Of a stretch of 64,000 bases of DNA, positions 1-13,982 are shown piece by piece. Position numbers and translations under genes: made by a program. Origin of the DNA: Phytoseiulus persimilis. Lineage: Eukaryota; Arthropoda; Arachnida; Mesostigmata; Phytoseiidae. The notes beneath the pieces are model-generated. The model did not search any database and was not told the DNA's origin. It was given only the letters and a program-made list of their open reading frames with translations. Every line of letters starts with the position of its first letter. The stretch's first letter is position 1. Where the stretch lies: contig CM075101.1 in assembly GCA_037576195.1 (NCBI GenBank), positions 27,404,001 to 27,468,000 of the forward strand, given 5' to 3'.

Positions 1-3000
1 CCGAGAAGATCTTTTGCTGGAGTTTTTACTTCTTGTTCTCTGCTCCAAGCAGTCCCCTACGTCAACGGGAGCTCTTCGTCAAACTCATCTTTGAGCAACT
101 TTTAGTTGGCGTCGAACTTGAGCTTCAGTTTGTTGAGCCGGTCTGCGGGTTGTGTGCCCGGCCGTCTGACCGTTCATGAGGGAGAACTCCTCCTCCTCCA
201 CCTTTTGTGCTGGATCTGAATTGAGTTGAGCACTTATGAGAGCTCGGTCGAGACGATGTGACAGACTTCTCTCTCCCTCTCGTTCTTCCGAGGACAACTT
301 TCACTCGCGCTCCAGTCGCTTATGCCGAATCGCGAGCCAAACAGCGTCCATAGGGCTCTGCAGCGCCTTTAAACTTGTCTGTTCCATCTCATCACTTTGT
401 CTCTGTTTTTCTTAGCTTCCTAATTGACCGGTTCATCGGTCTCGAGCTTCTCTCACTCCATCTTTACCTCTTCACTTGTCGTTGTTGGCGGCACCGTCGT
501 TTCCTTCTGTCTGCTTCTGAGAAGTTTTATCTCTCTTGGATTGACAGAGGGCGACTCGCTCGCTTGCTCCCCCCGCCCCCGGACTTTCCCTCATCCGGAA
601 CAGGATAGGAAGCTCTCGAGCAAAAAGGAATGTTAGCGACATTGGGCTTGACTTCTAAGAATAGAATGTTCCAACAAAGCGACGCTTCTGAAGGAACGGG
701 GAACGCAGACGAAACATATAATATGATAATAATCTCGTACATCTGAAGTTTTCACGCCGATGAATAGCAGAGTTCGGCTGTGAGCTCTCTGCAGCAGTTC
801 AACGACCAAGCCTGGCGTCAGCCGGAGGTCGTTAATTTTGTTTTCATGTTCCTTGGTTCGAATCATTAGCATTCGCTGTTTTATTATTTTTCTCATGGAC
901 CATGAATAACAAACGCTATTCTAGGTCAAGTCCTCCCAACGAGCAAGTGAGTTCTATCGCGCGGTGGCGTGTCACAGGGGCTGCCGTTGTTCTTGACGGA
1001 AAGCGAGTTATTTTTAACATGGAGAATCCTCTTCCTGGAGGAGAGCACAAACCGCTCTCGTGGAGGGTACTCCACAACCACTGTGCGGTCGCTTGGTTAA
1101 CTTGCCCTCCTCTGAAAAAAGAGCGCCGAAAGCGGATCTCTTCCGTTGGTTCTTTTTGTTCTTTGTTCCGATGAGCTTTGCTCGGTCGGTAGAGCTGGTC
1201 TCCTGTCGTCCCACTCGCTGCAAAACTGCCAACCAAGCCGGGTTTGCATCCCTCCCCAGAAGTTTCAGCGACTCTCCTCTTTTCTGTCACTGAGTTTCCC
1301 CTTCGAAGCCGAGGCAGCCGACTCGAGAAAAATAAGAGCACGATTCGACGAGTACCTGCGGGATGTTTACGAAGAACGAATGGAGCTGGAGTGCGTAAGT
1401 GGCGTCTTCTGGAGAGTGCGTAGGATACGGGGAGTTCGAAGGGCTGGAGGGGCTGAGACGAGGCATCAGAGACGACGGTCCGGGGAAACAGACGCGGGGC
1501 GGGCCGGGCCGGGCTCCAGGATGCGGGGCTTTTGGTCCGGAATGGGGGCTCTCTGGCTCAGAATGAGAAACGGAAGGACTCTTGGCTTTTTATAGGCGTT
1601 CGCTCGAGATGATGGACGGAGGGGCGTTGGCTCGAAGAAAAAAAGAGAGGCCGGGGGAAATGAAAACTGCGGGACTCGGCACGGAGACGAGGGGAGGCTG
1701 GAGGTGGGGGGGGGGGGGTGCGGCGGCGGGGAAGGAAAAGGAGGTTCCAGGAGGGGCAAAGGTGTGTTCGAGAGCACAACAGCAGCGCTGTCCCGCAAAC
1801 CCACCGCTCTAACTAAGAGGGACCTCTTCGTAGCTACGCTCGACGACGCAGAGGCACTGCTTCTCCCTGAGGTGGCCTGCGGACAGCCACTGTGGGCATT
1901 TTGGGGATCTCAGGACCTGAATTGGCTCTCTCCACCCGTATCGAGGGAAGAAAAAAAAACGGACGGAATAGGAGGGCGATGCTGGTAGTAAGTGACAGGT
2001 TGATCAAGCGAAGAAGTTCGCTCGCCGAGCCGTATTCAGGTCTTGGTCGAGAACAACGGAAGACGGAAAAAATTGCAGAAGACGCGGCCTGCGATACGTT
2101 GGCGCGCTCCTCGTGGGGAGATGGAGCGTTTGTCCCCGTTCTCTCGGGATCGGTTCCCGTCCATGATTAAGACCCCGCCGGGGTCACTCCGTCCGTCCGA
2201 TGCTGCGCGAGAAGAAGCCACCCGGCGCCGCCCGCCTTCTCGAGAAGCCGTGATCGAGCGACTGCGAGGTATTTGTAGTAACTGCTACACGTCGCCTCCG
2301 GCCTCGAAAAACATAAAGTTTCGTCGAGTTGTCGAACAAAAAACTGCTGGAGGCCCGACACGGCAGAAGCCGACGCTGCCTCGCGCAGGAGCGATGCCTT
2401 CAGGCCGTCGAAACAGCAGCTCTGAGTGATTGAAAAGGGAAAACCCTATTTCACAGGGAAGGAGAAACAGGCCCGTGTGCCACACAGCCTTGGTTTTGCT
2501 GTGACAAACTGAAATTGTGTTCCTGCGTCCGCCGCCATGAAACAATATTCGTCCTCGTCAATGACGAAACGAGCTCCACTGTTCTGAAACGTCCGTCCGC
2601 GCAGCTGGCCGGGCTTCCGAATGAGCACAGGGTGTGAGCTCGAGCCCAGAGAGACCGGAGGCTTGCATCCCTTCTCGATCGACCGAGCGGCGGACACCGG
2701 ACGTATTCGCGTCCGGGAACGAATGCCGCCTTCGATGTGCGAGGGCCTTGCTGCTTCTCGGCGTCGGAGACCGACTCGGATCCTGTCGGGGAAAAGCTGC
2801 GTCGTCGCCTCATCTTTCCCAAATAAATCACTTCCCCGCGTCCTGGCGCAGAGTCACCAGAACTCAGAGGCCTCAGACTGGGCCACGCCGGCTCCTGCCC
2901 GCTGTTCGGCTGGCCCAGAGTTCAGAGTAGGCCCCGAAGTGAGGGATCCTCTCCTCGTTATACATGTGTTCAAAGTTTTCGAAAGGAGAACGTGATGCTT

Positions 3001-6000
3001 GGATCTGTGGAACGAACGACCAGATTCCAGACGGTCATCCGGCTGAGAGTGTTTTCCACTCAAACTTGGCTGCGGTCTCGTTCCCACTCGTGGGTTATTT
3101 CGTTTCATCGTTGGCGAACTCTCCAGGCATTGTGTGGGCTTGACAACGCAGCGTCCGAGGAAATAATCTCCGACGTTGAGGAACGGTCTGCCGGCCCTAT
3201 CACGCGGTAATCCGTTCATTGATTGCTCGTTCGCGCCGGTGACCACGCTCTATTGAAATGCGGCGTTCTCTACCTGAAAGAAACTCCCGGCGGAGGGAAA
3301 ATTAGTTCGTGACGGTGCTTGAACTCGCATCGAGGAAAACAAACGCGGCCAGCGGAGCGAGGACAATCTTTGCATCGATGATTCGCTTTTACGGCACTTC
3401 GATGAATTTCGAATGATCAGATTTAGGGTAGCTCTGTTCATGCAGAAGTTCAAAGGAGCGCACCAGGCTCCTTTCCCCGGGCAGCTCCGCTTGAAAAGAA
3501 GCAATTTGCTCCAAGTTTGTTGGTTTTGTCGCGGAGCGAGTTATCCTGCAGCCAATCTGAGAGAGAAGAAAAAAACATTCCTCGCAAGCGTGAACGTTCT
3601 CCTCAATTTAGAGGAAACTCTCAATGAGCCTGGTGTGTCCGAATTCATGGAAAAGTTCTCGGTTTTCCGCCGTCGGAGCGATTAGAGGGTTTGAGTCATC
3701 CTGTGGTCAAACTTGGCCTCTTCCTTCCAGTCGGGGCCCGTGAGGTCGCGATTGCTGCGAGGTCGTTGCGTGCTGGTCGTCCTAGTAGCTGAACCTCCTG
3801 TCTCGGGAAAAAAGTCAGAAATAACGGAAGGAAATTCAGTGGACGATCGCAAATGTCCCACTGGAGCCGTGACGTTTGGTCAGACACCCTCACGAGTCGA
3901 GAGACAATAAAAGAGTTATTCGGCGAGAACGGCGGAGGAAGTAGCGGGTCCATTTTATTATGTTGTTACGTGAGAGCCACGTGATCTGCCTCTATCACAC
4001 CCGCGGAAACGTCGAGAATACTGTGGAGCGTGGATTTATCTCCTTCACAAAATTACGAAAGCGTGCGACTGTCTTCCTGAGTACCTCTCGAGCAGGCGGC
4101 CGGCAACCAGCTCCGGCAACTAAATCGCCCCTGGCTCACATGGTAATTATTCAGTATGAGAATTGCGACCCGCTTCATCCTTCCTCTCAGACGAGGGCGT
4201 TCTCGCCTGGGCTGTCATAAAGGTGCTCCAACGTCTTCGACTCCTCATCCTCCTGGGTTTCTGCCGTTCTGAGAAGACCTGTCTTTTTGATGCGAGTCCG
4301 TCTCCTTTGATGCGCCGCCGGTGGAAGGGAATGACGCTGCCGCCATCGCACAATATCAAAGCTGTCAATGATTGGCTGCCGCGAGGCGCGTGACGGCCGA
4401 TGGAGTCTCGAGCGACCACGATCATGAACTCGATGCGAGACCACTCCTTCCTATGAGCTGAACGCGAAAATTCCCGCTTCCCTCGAGAGCGATTAGAGAG
4501 CATGAATACTCCTACCCTGCTGTCGCTATGGAAGGAACGAGGCTTCGCATCGGCTCCGACGTTTTCCGTCCTGAATCGTCGAGGGTTAGCGAGCAGAAGC
4601 CGTCACAGGCAGAAGTCACGTGAGCCGAAAACGGAACCAAATATACCTGAGAACCGAGACCTGATCGATTCAGCGACTTCGGGCAGGCAAATGCGCTCTC
4701 CTTGGGAAATCATCTCTCGGCCGGCCTCGGGAGCAAGTCCAGGCGGCCAGAGGAGAACAGCGCTCGGGTGCGCGCTCCTGTCGACGTCCGAGGCGACTTT
4801 GAAAGCCCCGCTTGAACTTTCTCCTCCCTCCGACGACCGTCAGTCCACCGTGCGCTCCGACTCTGAGAGGTTGGATGTGGATTGCGTTCGTCGTCTCCGC
4901 TGCAGTCAGATCTGTTGTTGTGAATCGGGTGAAGCCGCTCCCCCGCCGTGGACAGAGACCACACGCACTCCAACGAAACCGCAAAGCTTGTGTCACAAAT
5001 AGCAGCTCCACTCTGACCATCGAGTCTCGCTAATCCAATCGGTCTGTTCTGCGGACTCATCGTTTTTCCATCCGGCACAACCATGCTCCTGTGCGGTGCC
5101 GGCGACGACCAGGTTCTTTTCCCGCGTCTTGCTCCAGCTGCTCGCTACACCCGAACGCATGGCGTGGGTGCCGTGCGAGCTCACCTGCGGAAAGGACAGG
5201 AATCAGCGGATCATCAACTTATTTCCTACTCCGAATCGGTGATCGTCCTGAAATTTCGTCTCCGAAGTATTCCGGCGAGCCATCCGACGATCTCGTGGAC
5301 ATCCGGGTGGGCGGAGAGGAGACGGCTCGGAAAGGGGAGCAGCAAGACTCCAATTTCCCTGCGCCACCCCTATGTACATCACGCACATCCGAACAAATCG
5401 GGTAGAAGCCGGAGATATGAAAATCTGGACTCCTTCCGTAGTATTGAGAAGGATGATGGCGACAGATAGGACCCACTGGAAACGATGTACGTGCACAGGA
5501 GGTCAAAAACGAATGACCGACTGAAAAGACCAAATCAGAAACCTCTAGTTTGGGCCGTATCGCGTCTCCTGCGAGAACAGGGAACGGCGTCCTCCGAGAA
5601 ATTCGTCGGGCAGAATGAGCTGAACAGGGAGAAAGGAGAACCGGAGCTGAAGGAGGTGTTCGAGAGCCGACAAGGTACTACGGACGGCGAGGCCCTGCAG
5701 AGAGGCTGTCGTCTAGCTGCCTGCAGCCAGCCGCCACTGTCATTGATCATAGCAACGGAAGAGCGTGGACTCAAATTTTTTTCTCTATATGGAAATTCCG
5801 TTCCTTGTCATTGGAGAGCCTGGGAGAGGAATGCAGTCAGCACCGTCTCTCGATCTTTCTCTCGTTCGTCCCACGGGCGGCTCCCAGTCGACTTGAGCCG
5901 TGTTCCCCGGCTCCCCAACAATAGCGGTAATAATCTCGTGGAAGGTCTTCGGAGGAGGTGTGCGCTGCCTGCCTGCCTGCTTGGGCCCTTGTGTGAGCAC

Positions 6001-9000
6001 AAGCAGCAAACAGGAAAAAATGAGGAGAAGAGAATGAGTGCGTGTCCACTTCCTGCGACAAAACATGGGGGCTCTTACTACAGGTGGCGACAGCCTGCAG
6101 CGACGTCTCAAGAATCCTCGAGAACGTCGGTTGTTCGCTCGCCTCAGCCCGCCAGCCAGTCATCCGAAGCAAAGGCGGCGAACAGTTCGCGCGACCGAGG
6201 TCACTGCTTCCGTTGTTCAATACATACAATGTGTCGGCTTAAGCAAAAATGATCACAAGCAGAGCCCATCCCATTGGTTGAAGTCGTTGTTGATGTTGTT
6301 GTTGTCAATGTTGTCAATCCTCTTCGTTCTTCCATGGAGCAGCTCTAGACGACGCGGACACGAGCAGCGTCTTATTACGCGACGCGATTGTTCTGATTGC
6401 GAGTCAGCAAACTCCCTCTGGAAAAACTGCCGTCGTTCATAATTCCAGTGACGCCCGCCGCCGGTTCGGTGGCGAATCTGGAGTCTTGGGAAACTCGCTG
6501 TTTACAACAACTCAGTGTTCCCCGCGTCGACCTGAGTTCCAACGAACTTCCACCCCGTATACCAGCTTGTCCGTTCCTCCACCCGCAGTGCAGCTCTCCT
6601 ACCCCGTCGGTAATTGAGACAAACGCTCGGGGATCCACGCTGGTTAGAGCATCGCCGAGAAGCACTTTGCTATCTGGATTCTATCCCTTCCACCAGGCAC
6701 TTGGTGCAGCCGTTGAGTGCGTTCGTGAGTGCCCGCACTCTTCAGCCCGCGCGTGAAATTATCGACGCGATTAGATCAGCAGCATGAGTGGGGAGTAATT
6801 TGGTCTTGAGCGATTAATTCACACTGGTCAAAGTTGACGAAGATGGAGCACAACAGCTTCCGGGAACGATGGATCACCCCTGCCAGTGTCGCCGCCACCG
6901 ATACCTCGGTTGCTTGAACCCTGAGTTTTTTCCTGAGACTGAGATTGTTGGCTGCTGTGTATCCGTCTCTATACTGTCGGCGATGAGAGAACTCGGACCT
7001 GAGAAGGTCATTGTTCTCGGAAATCGACCGTTCCGATCCCGTGCGAGTGTGTCGGTTTCGGAAAATCGTCTCCGCGAAAAAAAACAACGCAGACGAACAT
7101 CACGATGAAGCCTTCAGAGGACTACGAGGCCGGAAATCTCACGACATACTCATGGTCGGAAAACTTATGCTCGCCATGAGTCACAGATGCAGGGAAGCAC
7201 GTCGCACAGCTTCGTAATATCCAGCGAGTGCATGTACGTGCGAATAGGACCTTTCGTTCCGTTCCTCGCGCATTCGGAGCCGCCTCTGGCTCTTCGGGAG
7301 GCACAGTGTCTCCTTTCGAGCAGAAAAATACATTCAGCGAACTCGTGGAGCAAACCGACAGTCCATAAAGCAACCAATTGAGCTCGTCGCGGGACCGCTT
7401 GCGCGGCAGTTTCCAGACACTGCTCACAATTATGTTGAAAGAACGCCTATAAAACGCTAGTGTACTGAGCTGGATTTCCGAGGCTGGAACCTGGTCAGTT
7501 TCGGGCTCGGATCCGAGCTGGATGAATGCTCTGAATCAGGGGCCGAGGTCGACTTTGACGAGACCTGTTGTCGGAAGCCTCGCTCCTGTTGATCAGTCGA
7601 TGACTACGAGTCTTATCTTCCGGACTAGAGGCGCTCAATGAGTGTCGCCGCTCGCGCGCTGGACTACTGGAGAGCGCTTCGAGTTCTCTAAAGGCTCTAC
7701 GAGGCCTAGAACACACAGATGATTCCTCGTGGCAAGGCCTAGTGGGGTCATTAGGACAGCACATCAACATGAATCGGCCGACGATCGATGTTCCCCTACC
7801 CTCCTGGAGGGCCGTCTGATCGTTTGTCTCTGGAGCTCCGATCGCACAGTTCACGTTCGATGAGCGAACGAGTCGCGAGGAGCTCTCGGAGATCCGCTCA
7901 TGCTTTTCTGATTCACGGAAGAACTGAAAGCGCTCTACGTGATGAGCTTGAGAGCGGGCTGAAGCTCCCTAATCCTTGATTGCAAGGCCGTGGATACACT
8001 CCTCCTAAATGGACTCGAAGGTCTTCCAACGGTGGGAGCGTTGTGTGATTTGCGTGGCCATGAAAATGCGCGAACTTGATCGAACCAAGTTCTCCAATGA
8101 ACGCTCGTTCTCAGGTAGGTGGACATGGTGCTGCGGATAAGCGCAACCGTGTTGCGGCGGAATCAGCAGGCCTTTGGAGTGCCATCGTGCGCGTCCAACT
8201 CATGTCAGGGTTACCTGCGCCCTCCCCTCCGAGTGATTCTTGGAATTCGTCGTAACCTCGGTGATGTTTCGAAGGAGAACCAGGGGCTGCGGAGCTGGAG
8301 AAACGATGTCCGTCGGTCGAACGATCATAAGGTCCCGACCGCTGGATTCAATGATCGATACCAGTGAACGTTTCGCTTGGACGTGGAGCTCCAACAAGAG
8401 TCCTGGGTCGTCTCTCACGGGATGATTCCATAGTTTCGCCATCGGGCGCCTCGTCTGCGTTACAACGCCTCTTCCAGGGCATTGTTTGTGAAGGTGCGCA
8501 CGTGCGGCGCGACGCTCGGTCGAGTGTTTGCTCGGGAAAGAACAAATTTTGTGGCCGCTCTCTCAGTTGACCAATTTCGCTCGCCGGGCGAATGACGCAA
8601 TGAGATGTTTTATCGCTTCGGTGTTTTCAGGCTTCTGAGCAGACCGCGGACACGGCTATAAAGCTCCGAGCGGCCTCTGCGAGAGTCCGAGCACCCCTCC
8701 CAGTCGACACGAGATATTTGGTGTCACACTCAGATGCGAATTCATTGTACCGCTCCAACAACGACTTCGACTGCAATGCCTCAAGTTACCACTCGGTCTA
8801 ATGCAGTAGCATCCTGTCTGCGACAGCGGTCCCGAGTCTGAGGCTCGAAATATTGATTAGAAACATCCCCAATCGGCTGATGGCTACACTCGGCTCGGCC
8901 GTGGGTGAACGACTCGGACTACGATACGAAATTCGTGCAGAGCAAGAGTAACGTAATCTGAGAGAGAATATAGGCCGCGTGCTCCTACGGGGACCGGCGC

Positions 9001-9022
9001 AAAAAGAGGGCATAGAGGAGGA

Positions 9023-9039
9023 GGGGGGGGGGGGGGGGG
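9023..9039. repeat. Poly-G run
   Basis: This is an uninterrupted run of 17 G residues following a GAGGAGG purine stretch. Similar runs occur near 1,708, 27,283 and 30,980 and inside the satellite at 44,242. Confidence 0.9.
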
Positions 9040-12000
9040 CTGGCGCGGCTGAAGCTAAGTGGAGCCCGCGACACACCCGCAGCCAAAGCAGCTTTCGGTC
9101 GTAATGAAATCGACCAATCAAAAGTAGAAAATTCCCGAACTCTCTGAAATCGAGTTGTCGGTGCAGCTCTCTCGTCACGTAAGCCTTTCTCGCGCAAACA
9201 AGTTTCGGCTTACGGAATAGGCAGATGCTGCTCAGCCGCTCGCTGGCGCACTTGTTGTTTTCCCGCACAGTTCGGCCGCTGCTCCTCCGACGAATGATAA
9301 TGATAAAAATGGCTCACTCTATAAGTATCGGCTAATGATGATAATGGTTACGAAAGTGAGTGCATGAATTATGCTCGTTGCTGTGTTCGACGAGTGATTC
9401 CCGTCTGGCGTCGCGAGGAATGCCTCTCTGGGAGAAGGAGAAATCGGGAAAACTTATGCATTCGGCTTTCGAATAAGAATATTTCACAACGAGCACTCGT
9501 GGGGAGAAACAACTTCACGACTGTGATTGCGAGTCTGGCCTATCGACGCGAACGCCAATTCCAACCTGGAGATGGAGAATTCTTATCTCACTCAAAAAGA
9601 AAAACTTGATAACGTACTCATTTTGCTTCGATGGTTCGCTTCTCCTCCGTCATCATTCTTCTTCTTATTATGCCCGTGAGCCTCGATAATTATTCATCTT
9701 GTTCAGGGAGAGGAACGCTAAATTTCAGCGCAAAACCTGCGAAATTGTTCGAGGCCATCAAGGCGAATGAAGTCTCGCATGAGCGACAAAACGGCGGGTT
9801 GCTCACCATCCGAAGCTTGAAAAGTTCAGTATAAATTCATGAGGAGTGTCCAACTCAATCACTCAGCCATTACCCGTGACCTTCCTCGAGCAGTATTATC
9901 ACCAGCTCGGATTCCACTCGCTCGTGATTTTCAGGCGTGAGAGGACCTGTCCCCGCCGAACAACGGTCCCAGGGTTTGGGGAAAGCGGCGAACCTTGAGC
10001 ACAATCTAACTGAACTTCATGCACCCTAGTCAATGTACAACCCCAAGGGATACGGATGGTTTGCTGATATGCATTCGTTACCCACGCTCTTCCATTCCGA
10101 TATGGCCTGACTGAGCTCACACAGCGTGTCAGTGAGGAACACGTTCCAAGTCCACGTTTCTCATGACATGGCTGTCGAACAGAGGCTGATTTCACTGCAC
10201 TACGCAAACCACTCCGCCATTCGTCATTGTCGCTCGAGTTCAAACTGTAAAAATTCTCCGATAAGTGAGATTCCTTGTCTCGAGTCCCCTGTTCGGATTC
10301 CGCCCGAGTCTTTCAACTCAAGTTTTTCCTCAACCTGGACCTTGAGAGCCGGTATAGCGGATACATCTGTGTGAGAGTCCGTCGCGCGCACATTCGGAAA
10401 ACGGCCAAGGACCTTGCTAGCGTGTAACTCGAATCAATATTAAGCCATTCTCAGTATTTGGATATTCGGCCCTCTTGTCGGACGCGCTGAGTGAGCGGCT
10501 CGCTGACAAGGTAGCGAACTTTCTGCCTCTGGCTCATAATCGATCGATTTATTCGAGCAGGCCCTCGCTTGTAATCAATTCCCCACCGTAGCATCGGAGT
10601 TTTATTGAAAGTTGTGGTGAAATATCTCAGCTGGATAGCGCAGCATTCTATGTCCGACAGAGAGACCTGTTGTCCCGCCGATGCGAATCCGCTGTCGGCT
10701 GTCAGCGCGTGGATCGGCAGGTGACGCCTTCCCCTCCGTCAGCCTCCTTCCTCCCCATCGGAACTTGCGGATCAAAAACTGCCAGGAAAGCGATCGTGAC
10801 GCTTCGGGAGCAAAAATAATAACGCGGGAAACCAAAAGTTCTCGGAGTGGCCACCGGCAGAGCACTCTTAGATCGAATCGACGGAAATCTGCTCGAGGAG
10901 CAATCGCAGAGCTTTTATATTGTCTTTCATACGACCGCCGACGATGAATTTCTCTGTGAGAGCGTATTCATTGGCTGCTGTCTGACATGGCAGCCAATCC
11001 TTCAACGGAGCCATCCTACCGGGTTGTCGGTGAATCGATCAAACATTTCGTTCGCCGTCAGGGTTTTCTGATCGCCCGCTCTGTGACTTACGTCAGCCTG
11101 ATGGTACCAGGGCGCAAAAACTCAACGATGGCTCGCAGTCAAATCAAGTGGGCAAAGCCTGGCCCAGCACTGCTAAGCCAAATAACTTCTTCCTCTTTGC
11201 GCGTGCTATCGACTCTCGTGTCCCTTCTCCCGTGCCATCCCACTTTTCCGAACCTGCCGCTGTCTTCTTCCTTGCATGCTTCCCCGTTCGCCCGCGAGCC
11301 CGGTTCGTTCGGGCCACTCATTTGCTCGTGGTGGTGTCCATTGTCATTTAGACCTGTTTGGGCTCAGAGTCTCGTTGCCCGTGCCTCTCGGCAGTAGACT
11401 GTTTGATGCTGCTGCCGGCTCAGCGATCTGTATCGAACTGTATCAGCTGAGACCGGTGTGACCCGTTCACTTCTCTGCGGAAGGGCAGGAACTCTGCGTT
11501 TTTGCTCTTCGAGATGTTCTCCACAACTCCGCTCACGGAACTGTTTTTCTCTTCCGTTCCAGACGCTCAGTCGGGAGGTGTTCTCGTACGGCGCGTACAG
11601 CCACGAGTCCTCACCCGGAGTCACACCACAACGACGGGGACTCCAGAGCCACCTGAAGGACCCCCGACCTCGACTGGGGTCGGGGGCAACGCCGGTGGAG
11701 CTGCTGGACGCGTAACTGCTCCGCCGCCTGTCGACACCCTCGAGGCTTGCGAGAGAGCTGCTCGGAGGTAAATATGCCTTATGCAGTGCACCCTAGTTAC
11801 GACCTCCGCTGGCTGTGTTTTGCGCAAGTTCTTCCGAAGAACATCCCGTGGAAACAAGCTTCGGCGCGACCTCATCTCTTCAAACAGCTTCATGGGTTTC
11901 TCCAACATCTTGTCAAACGAGCGCGACAGCTAACCAAATGTGGGCAACCAGTGACGCCGCGCTCGTTTCCCTGCCTGCGGGGAAAACCTCTCGCAGCTTG

Positions 12001-13926
12001 AACGTGTGACGCTAATCTCGTGGTTGAGATCCACGTTCGCGGATGGTGATGCGCGGTCAAGGTGATCACTTCGACTTCCGTCATCGGTATTCCGCATCTC
12101 ACGGGTACTTTGAACGAGCGAGTCATCCCGCACGATAGGATATTCGATTCGCGAACTCGTGGAGCTAGAGCCCTGTCTTGTGGTGTGCCGCGTTTCCGGT
12201 GATTCCACCCCTTCCCCTCCGAATGGAATCAAAATCGATGCACTGAGCACGATTGCGATGAGAAGCACGCGTTCCAAGCAGAACACATCAGTCGTTCTCC
12301 ATTCAGCTGAGTGACAATAACATGAAGCCCGAGGGAAATACTTTTTCCTCAACAAAACCGATCCTGGAGTGAGCTGAATGCGTTGAAACGGAACTCTGTG
12401 TCGCCCGTCGACAGAGCGATCTGCGTTCCCAAGCTGCAGATCCGAGTTCGGATGGCTCGAGCGAGCTATCGGTGTCCGGACAATCTTCTCGAACCGTAGT
12501 AGCGAAAGGCACGATTCGAGGGCGCATCTCGGGTGTCTTCACAGTGCACACAATTGACCCAAACTCGCTTCACCAGAACCCGAAGTTTGCGATGGCTTTT
12601 TGGCCTGTTTAAAATTAGCGCAGAACGGAGGGCTTGGTGGGATGATGGACGAAATGTTGATTCGTGAGGGTTTCCGAAATACTCACTGGGGTGCATTGAT
12701 GGGGTACATTGACCGGACACAGCTTCCCGGGCCCGGGGCACCACCAGAATGGAAGGCGTGTCTGCAACTTTGCGGAGAGATCCCGAACTGTGCCGGCTGA
12801 TCGTAAACAGACTTTGGGGCGGAATCCGAGCCCGAGAGCTTGCAACATCTGTTCCGGAGTCTAATATAACTGTCGCCAGCTCCCCGTGATGGGCGTTTTG
12901 GCGTTCGTTCTGAAGAACTCCAACAAGAAACCGCTGAGGGCTCGTTAATAGCGGAATGCTGGAAGATGCAAAAGAGGGCCGACATGAATACACTCGGGGG
13001 CACCTAACGACGGCGGGAGAGAATGTACGCCAGATGATGAGGTCTTTTTAAGTGCCGCCTCGATACGGGGGAGCTCTCGAGAGGAAGCTGCAGCACCACC
13101 TCCCGCGGAAGAGGATGGGCTGGGAGTGAGCGAAGGTTATCATCAGCTCCATCCTGGAGCTGCGAACGTACTGCGAGCCCTTACTCATTTCTCTGTGCAA
13201 GGCCATGACTACAAAACCCTTCTATCTCTTCTGCGTTGCCCGCAGGCCCCTCCGAGACATGGCGGCGAGTTTCCGCAGCGTTTGACTCGCTCATGATTCC
13301 GGTCCTGTACCCCGCCCCCGTGCCGGCTAATGCCGAGGAAGGCAGCTCCATGATATGCGTCGATTTGACTGTAATTGAGTCGATCGGAATGCCGCTCAAG
13401 GGTTTTCTCGAGTTCTCGCCAGATTCTTTAGTTTTCACGTCCGACCTTTTACCGACGAATTAGGGTCTTTCAGAGGTTTGTGCCGAAGCTTTCAGTTCTC
13501 CGCTTCGCTCGCTCTCTATTCTACTCTTCGCCAATCTCTCCCATCGGGGCTCAGGCGTCAAACCACCTGGGGACAAGGACTGGAAGACAAATCAGCAGTT
13601 TCCTCTTTTTCGCTCGGAGTACTCAAAATGAGGACTAGCCGAAGAGAATGATCAGAGTGGGTGGGAAGGAAACGCACCGATGAGGAGACCCACAAATCCT
13701 CTTTGACAGTGCTTTCTCCGTTTCCGGAATCCCGGATATCCCTAGTTGTGATCCAGAACGCAGCTGCCGTCTGAGCAAAGCGCGAGAGCCGTTCGCGTCG
13801 GAGCGCTTGCGATTATGCAAAACAGTGTCAAATCATCCCTCTCTCTATAACGTCTCGTGATTGATTGATGTCCCGGAGCGTCTTGCATCGGCCATAGATA
13901 ACGAATCAGGCCTCAATCAGTTATTT

Positions 13927-13982
13927 TCGTCGTCGTCGTCGATGTCGAGATCGAATGCGCGGACGTTGTCGTCGTCGTCGTC
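13927..13982. repeat. GTC/CGT trinucleotide repeat, interrupted
   Basis: Two short runs of CGT/GTC units (about 13,927-13,942 and 13,967-13,982) are separated by diverged sequence. Read on the minus strand they give a Thr/Thr-rich frame, but there are no flanking coding signals, so I treat this as a microsatellite. Confidence 0.75.

Noticed and set aside
5485-6252. 255-codon open frame, plus strand
   Set aside because: Composition is Arg/Ser-rich without motifs, there are overlapping long frames on the other strand, and it has no recognisable family or splice context. Likely a chance frame.
10610-10690. tRNA-like string (CTCAGCTGGATAGCGCAGCA)
   Set aside because: It resembles a D-arm, but no matching acceptor stem, anticodon arm or T-arm can be drawn around it.
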